Shown piece after piece: positions 41,538 to 49,463 of a stretch of 64,000 nt of DNA. The stretch is from JBBDRJ01 sp963766295 (GTDB lineage Bacteria; Actinomycetota; JAICYB01), in contig CAVXYW010000002.1 in NCBI GenBank assembly GCA_963766295.1, positions 434,001 to 498,000 of the forward strand, in the 5' to 3' direction. The position numbers and the translations under genes were made by a program. Under the pieces are notes generated by a model. That model had not been told where the DNA came from. It saw nothing but the letters and a program-made list of their open reading frames with translations, and did no database searches. Within the stretch, counting starts at the first letter, position 1. Each line of letters starts with the position of its first letter.

Positions 41538-43456
41538 GTGACCTCAGCTGGGCGGTCGAGGAGCTCGCGCAGTGGGAAGCTGCCGGTCTCTTGCGGACGC
41601 CTCGGATCGTCGACTCGGCGGCCGAGCCGGAGGTCGAGATCGACGGACGCAAGGTAGTTCTTCTCTGCTCGAACAATTACCTGGGGATGGCGGCCGATCC
41701 CCGCGTTCGAGCGGCGGCTTCGAACGCCGCGCGCAAGTGGGGAGCAGGAGCCGGTGCTTCGCGGCTGGTGTCGGGTACCACGCGCATGCACCGAGAGTTT
41801 GAAACGGCTCTTGCTTCTCACGAGACGACGCAGGATGCGGTGTTGTTCTCGTCCGGCTATCTGGCCAACCTCGGAGTTCTCGGCGCACTGACCGGACCCG
41901 AAGACGTTGTTTTTTCGGACAAGCTCAACCACGCGAGCATCGTCGACGGATGCCGGCTGTCGAAGGCGTCCGTTGCCGTTTATCGCCATAGGGACGTTGG
42001 ACATCTCGATGAGTTGATCTCGTCGACTCCGGCGCGGCGGCGCGTGGTGGTGACCGACACCGTGTTCTCCATGGACGGAGATCTCGCGCCGCTCGTGGAA
42101 TTGGTCGACCTCTGCGAGCGCCGAGACGCGATCCTCGTCGTGGACGAAGCGCATGCAACCGGCGTCATGGGTGAAACGGGTGCGGGTGCCGTCGAAGAGC
42201 TGGGGCTGACGGGCCGGGTGCCGGTGATCGTCGGAACGCTCTCGAAGTCTCTCGGTGCGGCCGGTGGCTATGTCGCGACGACCCGCGACCTCGCCACTCT
42301 CCTGCGCAATCAGGCACGCACTCATGTGTTCGACACGGCGCCGGCGCCGGCCGTCGTTGCTGCTGCGGCGTGTGCTTTGGAGATCGTGAGGGCCGAGGGA
42401 TGGAGGCGAGAGCGCGTTCGCGAGCTGGCACGCAACGTTTCGTCCGGGCTTCGGTCTTTGGGATACGACGCAGGTGATCCGGTCGCCGCGATCGTTCCCG
42501 TCCAGATCGGTGACGCGCGAGAGGCCGTCGAACTTTCGGAGCGGTTGCTGGACAACGGCGTCTTTTGCCCAGCGATCCGCCCTCCTTCGGTGCCGGAGAG
42601 TACGTCGCGCCTGCGCGTGACGCTCATGTCGACGCACACGGACGAGCAGGCAGAACGCGTTCTAATCGCGTTCGACGCCGCGCGCAATGGAACGAGGGTT
42701 CATATCGCGGGGCCCCGCGAGTCGAAGCCTTTCTTGCCGAAAGGGTTGTTCGTCACGGGGACGGACACCGGTGTCGGCAAGACCTTGGTCACGGCCGCGA
42801 TAGCCGCAAACCTCAAAGCCACCGGCAGGCGCGTAGCGATCTTCAAGCCGATCCAAACCGGCACTATCGACGGCGCGGACGATGCGGGCTTCGCGGGCCG
42901 GCTCGCCGATTGCTCATCCGAAACGGGCATCGCGCTCGCCGACCCGCTTGCACCCTCGGTCGCTGCACGTTTCGACGAGATGCAGATAGATATAGACGCA
43001 ATCACACGGGCTTATGCGGGGCTGAGATCCGAGCACGACGTTGTCGTTGTCGAGGGAGCCGGCGGTCTGCTTGTACCCATCGTCGACCGATTCTCGATGG
43101 GCGACCTTGCCGGCGAGCTCGATGTGCCGCTCGTCGTAGTGGCCCGCCCTGCGCTCGGCACCCTGAACCACACCGCCCTGACGATCGAGGCGGCGAGGGC
43201 CCGAGGCCTGGACGTTATAGGTGTCGTGATCTCGGGCTATCCGTCGTCGCCGAATTCGGCGGAGGCGACCAACCCAGCCGAGATCGAACAGCTCTGCGGG
43301 GTTCCGATCATCGGGGTCGTCCCATTCCTCGGAGGGCTGGATGTGGAGAGTGGTACGCCTCCGATTACCTTCGAACCGAGCGCATGGCTCGGCCCCCAAC
43401 TCGCAGGAAGCTTCGACCGTCAGGCGTTTCTGACCGGAGCGCTTACTCCTCGCTAG
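41534..43456 (+). CDS. bioF-bioD: BioF-BioD fusion: KAPA synthase + dethiobiotin synthetase
   Basis: A 640-residue two-domain protein. Residues 1 to about 385 are 8-amino-7-oxononanoate synthase: LCSNNYLGMAADPRV, GTTRMHREFE, LVVDEAHATGVMG and the PLP lysine in GTLSKSLGAAGGY. From about 397 the dethiobiotin synthetase follows, with P-loop VTGTDTGVGKTLVTAA, IFKPIQTG and VVVEGAGGLLVPI. The fusion joins steps one and three of ring-forming biotin synthesis, with BioA, the second step, made from the gene directly upstream. An Arg-rich linker of about 12 residues joins the domains. Confidence 0.92.
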   Translation: MSDLSWAVEELAQWEAAGLLRTPRIVDSAAEPEVEIDGRKVVLLCSNNYLGMAADPRVRAAASNAARKWGAGAGASRLVSGTTRMHREFETALASHETTQDAVLFSSGYLANLGVLGALTGPEDVVFSDKLNHASIVDGCRLSKASVAVYRHRDVGHLDELISSTPARRRVVVTDTVFSMDGDLAPLVELVDLCERRDAILVVDEAHATGVMGETGAGAVEELGLTGRVPVIVGTLSKSLGAAGGYVATTRDLATLLRNQARTHVFDTAPAPAVVAAAACALEIVRAEGWRRERVRELARNVSSGLRSLGYDAGDPVAAIVPVQIGDAREAVELSERLLDNGVFCPAIRPPSVPESTSRLRVTLMSTHTDEQAERVLIAFDAARNGTRVHIAGPRESKPFLPKGLFVTGTDTGVGKTLVTAAIAANLKATGRRVAIFKPIQTGTIDGADDAGFAGRLADCSSETGIALADPLAPSVAARFDEMQIDIDAITRAYAGLRSEHDVVVVEGAGGLLVPIVDRFSMGDLAGELDVPLVVVARPALGTLNHTALTIEAARARGLDVIGVVISGYPSSPNSAEATNPAEIEQLCGVPIIGVVPFLGGLDVESGTPPITFEPSAWLGPQLAGSFDRQAFLTGALTPR

Positions 43457-44496
43457 GTTCTGATGCGGATAAGCGAGTCCGCGGCGGATTGTGCGCCCCA
43501 TACCTCTCCGGGACGTCCAAGGATCTGACGGACGTTCCCCGGTGAGTCGGGAAGTTCCAACTTCGTGAATTCTTCGTCGGACGGATCGAAGCGAACCATC
43601 GCGTTCCCGCCGAAGTCGCTGAGCCAGACGACGTCTTCGTCGTCGACGAATACCGCGTAGGCCTGTGGGGCCTCGCCGGGCAGGTCCCATTCCCTCCAGC
43701 TCTCGTCGTCGGGGTTGTAGCGGCCGAGTTTCCCCGCGTCCCATTCGCTGATCCAGATGACGCCTTTCGAATCCGACCAGACACGACGAGGCCCGCGTCC
43801 TGAGCCCGGAGGTTCGATCCTCGTTGCTTCACCGGACTCGGTGTCGATCTTTGCGATGTGATCGCCGGCCAGCGACGCGTAGTAGACGTCTCCTGAAGGC
43901 GTAGCTGTGATGCCGTATGGGCCGCGTCCGCCAGGTGAGTCGAAGACCTCGATGTCTGCGCGCTTTCTTACATCGACGTTTCCATCTCCTGTGGACAGGT
44001 CCAATCGGCCGTAGAAACCGGTTTGGCCGGTGAACCACAAAGCGCCATCGGCGAAGACGGCCGTATTCAAGTTCGCGGCCGGGGCTTCTGGAGGCATTAG
44101 GAAGATCAGCGGTTCGTCGTTCCGAGGATCGACGCGAACGATCGCGTTCAAGCCGCCGTCCGTTATCCACGGCGCACCATCCGGGCCTACGATCACACCG
44201 TGCGGACGTGAACCTTCGCCGAGCGAGATCTCTTTCGTCGAACCGTCGGACGGATCGAGGTATCCGAGCTCGCCGGAACCTTGGGCGGTGTACCAGACAC
44301 CACCGTCCGTTGCCGGAGCAACGTCGTGCGGACGTGAGCCGCCAGGTACCGCGAACTCTTCGATCGATAGCTCATTGGGCGCTCGCGATGTGGCTTGCGG
44401 TGAAGCCGATGCTCTTGAAACGTCGTCGTCACCCCCATCCGATGCGCACGCCGCTACCGCCAGGACCATCGCTGCGATCGCGGCAACCCTTCGCAT
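43453..44496 (-). CDS. virginiamycin B lyase-like beta-propeller lipoprotein
   Basis: A 347-residue seven-bladed propeller of the Vgb/SMP-30-like type, with repeats of the form SRPHDVAPATDGGVWYTAQ, RPHGVIVGPDGAPWITDGG, PYGITATPSGDVYYASL and PRRVWSDSKGVIWISE. The N-terminus has a lipobox (LAVAAC, Cys17), so it should be a lipoprotein on the outer face of the membrane. True Vgb lyase residues were not confirmed. It starts directly at the end of the DLH-like lipoprotein gene. Confidence 0.75.
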   Translation of the reverse strand: MRRVAAIAAMVLAVAACASDGGDDDVSRASASPQATSRAPNELSIEEFAVPGGSRPHDVAPATDGGVWYTAQGSGELGYLDPSDGSTKEISLGEGSRPHGVIVGPDGAPWITDGGLNAIVRVDPRNDEPLIFLMPPEAPAANLNTAVFADGALWFTGQTGFYGRLDLSTGDGNVDVRKRADIEVFDSPGGRGPYGITATPSGDVYYASLAGDHIAKIDTESGEATRIEPPGSGRGPRRVWSDSKGVIWISEWDAGKLGRYNPDDESWREWDLPGEAPQAYAVFVDDEDVVWLSDFGGNAMVRFDPSDEEFTKLELPDSPGNVRQILGRPGEVWGAQSAADSLIRIRT

Positions 44497-45411
44497 CTAG
44501 CCGAGGTGATCCTCGAACCACTCGAGAACGCGATCGTAAGCACGCGTTGCCTGCTCGGCGTTGTAACGCTCACCGGTGTCGTTGAAGAAAGCGTGACCGG
44601 CGCCGGGTGCCACGAATATCTCGTGCGAAATCCCTGCGTTCTCGAGCGCGGCTTCCACTTCCGTGCGGGAGGCAGCCATCTCGCCGCCGTTGTTCACTCT
44701 CTCGTCTTGCTCGGCGTAGATCCCGAGCACGGCAGCGTTCTGCGATCCGGAGAAGTCCGGGTTCTTGGGAGCCGGCCCGTAGAAGGGGACTGCAGCAGCA
44801 AGGCGTGGTTCGCCGGCGTCCAGCAGCCGCCAGACCATCCCGCCGCCGAAACAGAAGCCGACCGCTGCGAGCTTTGCATCAGGCAAACGCCTGGCGATCT
44901 CGTCCAATCCGGCCTTCATGTCGGCAACGAACCGTCCTTCCACATCGGCCGCCTCCGACAACGCGGCCATGGCGGCTGCTTCGTCGTTGAAGGACGCCGT
45001 CCCGCCCTCTTCGGACAGCAAGTCGAGAGCGAGAGCCGAGTAGCCGCTTGCGCCGAAACGTCCGGCGACGTTGTTGATGTGATCGGTGAGCCCGCGGTTC
45101 TCGTGGATCACGAGCACTCCGCCCTTGGCGTCTTCGGCGGTGGCCCAGGCTCCCATCAGGTCACCCCGCGGGCCGTCGAAGGTGATGTCCTGGGTTGAGA
45201 CGGCTTCGACATCGGGTGCCTGGGTCGCGGTACCGGGCGAGGCAGTAGCGCCAACGTTCTCGTCGGTCGCGCAAGCAGCCAGCAGAGAACCGGCCGCAAC
45301 GGCCCCGAATCCCAGCATCCCCAGCCGTCTGAGCGCTTCGCGCCGGGAGATCAGTCCGTCCGTGTGGTCGAGAGCGACCTCTTCGGCCAGGTATTGCTTG
45401 ATCGGTCCCAC
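44497..45411 (-). CDS. Tat-exported dienelactone hydrolase-family lipoprotein
   Basis: A 304-residue protein. A leader with SRREALRRLGM resembles a Tat signal, and LLAAC gives a lipobox (Cys47). The mature part is a DLH-type hydrolase: VLVIHENRGLTDHI, VGFCFGGGMVW with the family's cysteine nucleophile, GIYAEQDERV for the acid and PGAGHAFFND for His. GTG 45411 follows AGGGAGGTCTTC. Probably hydrolyses esters or lactones outside the membrane. Adjacent to the Vgb-like lipoprotein gene. Confidence 0.8.
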   Translation of the reverse strand: MGPIKQYLAEEVALDHTDGLISRREALRRLGMLGFGAVAAGSLLAACATDENVGATASPGTATQAPDVEAVSTQDITFDGPRGDLMGAWATAEDAKGGVLVIHENRGLTDHINNVAGRFGASGYSALALDLLSEEGGTASFNDEAAAMAALSEAADVEGRFVADMKAGLDEIARRLPDAKLAAVGFCFGGGMVWRLLDAGEPRLAAAVPFYGPAPKNPDFSGSQNAAVLGIYAEQDERVNNGGEMAASRTEVEAALENAGISHEIFVAPGAGHAFFNDTGERYNAEQATRAYDRVLEWFEDHLG

Positions 45412-45502
45412 GAAGACCTCCCTGCAATCGGAGATGCGCCGAACATCCAACGCTGAATACGCGAGTTGGGTTCCCGCGCTCGGGCAAGGGCAAACTGTCG
45501 GG

Positions 45503-46063
45503 ATGGGGGAGCGGATCGATTACGGGGAGTTCGGACGCCGACTTGTTCCGTTCATTGTGACACCGGAACGCGTGCGGGAAACGGTTGCATCGGCGGCGTC
45601 AGGGAAGATGGAAACGTCGGTGAAGCTGGCCGGCGGGGTCGTGAGTGCCGAAGGCGGTGGGGAAGCCTCCGGCGTGGAGGTAGAGCTCATATCGGAAGAG
45701 CCTCTCGCGTATCGCGCGACGATCCTCGCCGACCTCACTCTCAACGTCCGCATCGCGCGGATGCCTCACCGTTACCGCGGGCGGATACGTATCCCTTTGA
45801 TCCTTACCGCGTACGCGCAGAGTGACGTGACCATCGAGATCGACATCGGCGATGTTGCGGCACGCGACATCGAGCTCGACCTCCGTCCGATGGGAACGGC
45901 AGCAGCGATCATCGAGCGCATCGGTGAGGTCTCAGAACAGGTGAAGCGGGAGATCGCTCAGATCGTCAATGTTCGAAAGGACGACCCCAAGCTCGATCCC
46001 TTGCGAAAACTCGAGCTCGCGAGAACCATCGAAGAGGAGTGGCAGCGCCGAACCAAGGGCTAG
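45503..46063 (+). CDS. hypothetical protein, amphipathic
   Basis: A 186-residue protein of no family I recognise. The N-terminal 60 residues are beta-rich (VKLAGGVVSAEGGGEASG), the middle has VRIARMPHRYRGRIRIPLILTA and VTIEIDIGDVAARDIELDLRP, and the end is helical and basic (VSEQVKREIAQIVNVRKDD). The pattern resembles the lipid-binding SCP/LEA-type beta sandwich but this is a guess. The gene diverges from the lipoprotein operon. Confidence 0.6.
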   Translation: MGERIDYGEFGRRLVPFIVTPERVRETVASAASGKMETSVKLAGGVVSAEGGGEASGVEVELISEEPLAYRATILADLTLNVRIARMPHRYRGRIRIPLILTAYAQSDVTIEIDIGDVAARDIELDLRPMGTAAAIIERIGEVSEQVKREIAQIVNVRKDDPKLDPLRKLELARTIEEEWQRRTKG

Positions 46064-46066
46064 CGG

Positions 46067-46348
46067 CTAATCCTCGGTTTCGGAGTCCTCTTCTTCGTCG
46101 GGCAATCCGTATGTAACGCAGCGGTATTGATGTAGCAGCTCGTCGATCAAACCGATGACGGTATCCGTCGTCATCTCGAAAGGGACGACGAGCTCGGCCT
46201 CGGTTCCCGGCAGGCGCGCAGCAATCTCCAATACCAGCGTTCCCGGCGCCCCAGGTTCCCCTTCGTCGACGTGATAGTGGTGCACGCGAAACGCCGTCGC
46301 TTCGTACGGCGTTTGCGGGATCTCGTCAGGCAGCTTCTTCAATCGCAC
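46067..46348 (-). CDS. hypothetical acidic protein
   Basis: A 93-residue acidic protein: a beta-rich core (AFRVHHYHVDEGEPGAPGTL, ELVVPFEMTTDTVIGLIDEL) and an Asp/Glu tail. No family recognised. It ends at the stop of the convergent hypothetical gene. Start at ATG 46348; the ribosome binding site is not obvious. Confidence 0.5.
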   Translation of the reverse strand: MRLKKLPDEIPQTPYEATAFRVHHYHVDEGEPGAPGTLVLEIAARLPGTEAELVVPFEMTTDTVIGLIDELLHQYRCVTYGLPDEEEDSETED

Positions 46349-46427
46349 CGACCTCGTTGTGCAGATTTTGGCTCTACAACTGTACGCCCCCGCGAATGGA
46401 CCGGATGATTGTTGCGAGGCGGCGGGA

Positions 46428-48761
46428 TCAGCAGGGCGTCGAAACTAGGTAGCCGCCGCACTTCCACGACGGGACGACGACTCCGTTGAGGAGAACCTCT
46501 CCCGCAGCGGGGGCCCAAACGCGGAATCCGGTGACACGCGTTCCTTCGACGACAACCTGGCCGGGATCCGTCGCGACGGTGGCCGTATCACCGTCTATCT
46601 GTGCGAGCAGGCGGTCACCGTTGAGCATCTGGCTTCCATCGGCGAGCACGAACCGTTGGTCGTCTCGCCAAACGGCGAGATCGCCGCGCAGTTGTATCCC
46701 ACTCGCCGAGGCGATCTGTTCCGAGTTGCTCTGGAGGACTAGATCCCTTCCGGAGCGAAGCGCGACTCCGTTCGTTGCCGGAACGCTCGTCGCGTGCTCG
46801 ATCGGTTGGCCGTTCCCGGAAGGTGCGAGTGCTGTAATCGCCTCGAATGATTCGCCGTGGGAAGAGGTCACGAAGCGGGGATGGGTGCCGATATCCGGGT
46901 AGTCGGCGGGGAACGTGTCCTGATTGGCGGACAAGATGTTCGGGGATCGCATGGACAAAGCGAGCGCGGCGCCGTTGGGTGCGCGGAACGTCGCACTCAC
47001 ATCATTGGCGCCGGTCTCTTCGATCGAAATCTTGTTACCCGGCTCGGTCTGCAGATAGAAGCGGTGGTCGTGGTCACCCAGCCCCTGCTGGAAACGATCG
47101 GCGAGCACCAGGGAGCCGGGAGTTCCGTTGTCACCTCGCACATGGACGAACCACCGGCTGGCTTCCTTTGGCTGCAAGGCCATGTAAGCAAGGCGCGCAT
47201 CGCCGCCGGCGATGTCGACCCAAGAAGCGGACGCCGTCGTGTGCAGCCTTCCCTTGCCGTAGAAGTCCTGCGAGCGATCGTCGGCCTCGATGTAGTTGTG
47301 TGCTTCGGTTTCCGACGAGCGCGCCGCCTCGAAGTCTTGTCCGAGGACCAGCTTTTCGATGTAGTTCGAGTACCCGGAGTCGATGAGGAAGCGGGCTCCC
47401 TGCGCGTAGAGCGTGAAACTGTTGACGTCCTGGTTCTGATGGATCGCTTCGCCCCAGTCGTTGTGTCGCGACTCGAAGGAAGTCATCAGATCGTTGGGGC
47501 CCCAACCGCTGCGGGCGTGGAGAAGCCCCGTCCACGGAAGGCTTTGGATAGAGGAAGGATCTGCGCCGGATCGAAGTCTGGATCCGGCTCGCGGTGCCAG
47601 AGGATCGCGGCAACAGGTTCGGCCACACCGCCGCCGCGTGATGCGGCGATGCGATCGGCAACGTTCTTCCAGATCCAACCCGCAAGATCGGGATCGGCGC
47701 CGTTGGAGGACGCCCACAACATGTGCGTGGGATTCAATTCGTAGTAGCGCGCGTCGTTCAGTGGATTGAGCGCACCGCCGCCGGGCAGAACCTCATAAGC
47801 GACCCAGCGAGGATGGATGCGGATCTTCGGATGGTGCAACGGGTTGGGAAGTCCCGATCGTTCGACTGCAGCCGAGAAGTACGTGGGTATCCGCATCCCA
47901 TAGTTCCCGTAAAGGACTCCTTCGTATCCGGCGCCCGTCTCGTCGAAGCCTTCTTGGAAGTAGCTCCGGACGAGCTGTCGTCCGCGAGCGAACCAAAGGT
48001 GGGCTTGCGGCAGATCGCCGAACGAAGCCAAACCGGCCATGCCGACCGCCGCGCCGTTATTGCCGGTGAAGTTCGAACCCGTCGAAACCGAACCCCACCA
48101 CGCCGTGTACGAGTGTGCGTAGTGCTCGGATCCAAGAGTCGAGAGCGCGGAAAGCAGCAACAGCCGTTCCGTTGGATCGAGATCGTTGTAGAGAAGGTCC
48201 CAGGCCAGTGCGAGGCCGTTGAGGATGTGTGCGCGCGTGTTGTAGTACTCGGTCGCGTCGAACACCTCGACGGCGCCGTAATTCGGTGCGGCGGCGGCCA
48301 CCGAAACGAGTAGCGCCTTGGCCTTCGCCAAGTAACCCGGTTCTTCTGTGACGAGCCACGCCAACGCAAGGTCAGCCAGATCTTGTCGTCCGAAGCGACG
48401 GCCGGGACGGTCGACGATCGGGATCACCTGGATCGATGGTCGCTACGTAGTCGAGGAGCGACTTGAACGCGCGTCCGGGAACTGAATTCGGATCGGCGAC
48501 GCGCGCTCGAATCGACGGAAGATCCTCAACAGAAAAGAGGAGGCGCGGATGGGGAGCCGTGGCTCTGGGCGGAACGTCGAGATCGAGAGGAGCGTAGGAC
48601 GGCGGATCGAGCGGATCCCATAGACCCGGCGCCAACGACGGGATCTCGATCTTCTGGAGGCCTGGAATTGTGAGTGCGCCGGCCGGTGTTGAAGCAACCA
48701 AAGCCACCGACAGGACGACGACAGCAAAGCGGCTTGATCGATATCGACGCAAGGTTCCCAT
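46428..48761 (-). pseudogene. heparinase II/III-like polysaccharide lyase, two frameshifts
   Basis: Read in three consecutive frames on the reverse strand this is one secreted lyase of about 775 residues. Segment 1 (48761 to about 48430) has a signal peptide ending in TPAGA; segment 2 (about 48430 to 47520) has ALAWLVTEEPGYLAKAKALL and AGYEGVLYGNYGM; segment 3 (about 47520 to 46428) carries ARSGWGPNDLMTSFESRHND and FTLYAQGARFLIDSGYSNY, the catalytic-domain signature. Junction 1 needs removal of one base in GATCCCGAT; junction 2 needs one more G in CGGGGC. All three segments otherwise read cleanly, so the damage is recent or a sequencing error. Confidence 0.75.
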
Positions 48762-48855
48762 CCCGGACCCCTTTTGTTGCTGCCGAGTATCTCATCGGTC
48801 AGGTCTGCCTCTGAACGCCTGAGTAGGCTTGCGCGGAGTGGGTAGGTTCTCCGCT

Positions 48856-49449
48856 ATGCGAACACTCATCACGGAGTTCATCAGCCTCGACGGCGTCGTC
48901 CAGGCGCCGGGCGGTCCGAAAGAAGACACAGACGGTGGTTTCAAGCACGGTGGCTGGTCGATGAAGTACTTCGATCCCGAAGTCATGGGCGAGACGTACA
49001 ACGAGATGGCCGAGCAAAGCGATGCGCTCTTGCAAGGCCGACGGACTTATCAAGTCTCGGCGAGCGCCTGGCCGAATCGCTCAGGTGACCCATTCGCAGA
49101 CTGGATCAATGGCGTCCAGAAGTACGTCGTTTCGGGCACGCTCCAAGAATCAGACATCACGTGGAACCCAACGACGATCATCCGCGGCTCTGAATTCATC
49201 GAGAAGGTGAGGGCGTTGCGCGATAAGCCCGGCGGATACATCTATACCTACGGCAGTCCGACGATGGTGCAGTCGTTGATGGCCGCCGACCTGGTGGATG
49301 ACCTTTTGCTCACTATCGAACCCATCGTCCTCGGCGGCGGCAAGAGATTGTTCGTGGACAACGGCGAAGCGCTGACCTGGGAGCTCGTATCGACGAAAGC
49401 GTCGGCGAAGACCGGCGCGCAGGTCTGTCACTTCAAGCGCGCCCGCTAA
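48856..49449 (+). CDS. dihydrofolate reductase-like (RibD C-terminal) protein
   Basis: A 197-residue RibD C-terminal/DHFR-like reductase. MRTLITEFISLDGVVQAPGG, DALLQGRRTYQVSASAWP, PGGYIYTYGSPTMVQSLMAAD and PIVLGGGKRLF are family marks for NADPH binding. Such proteins are YyaP/YwjB-like and reduce unknown substrates. ATG 48856 is 7 bases after TAGG. Not the riboflavin gene itself, since no deaminase domain is present. Confidence 0.8.
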   Translation: MRTLITEFISLDGVVQAPGGPKEDTDGGFKHGGWSMKYFDPEVMGETYNEMAEQSDALLQGRRTYQVSASAWPNRSGDPFADWINGVQKYVVSGTLQESDITWNPTTIIRGSEFIEKVRALRDKPGGYIYTYGSPTMVQSLMAADLVDDLLLTIEPIVLGGGKRLFVDNGEALTWELVSTKASAKTGAQVCHFKRAR

Positions 49450-49463
49450 CGCGCGGATCTCTT

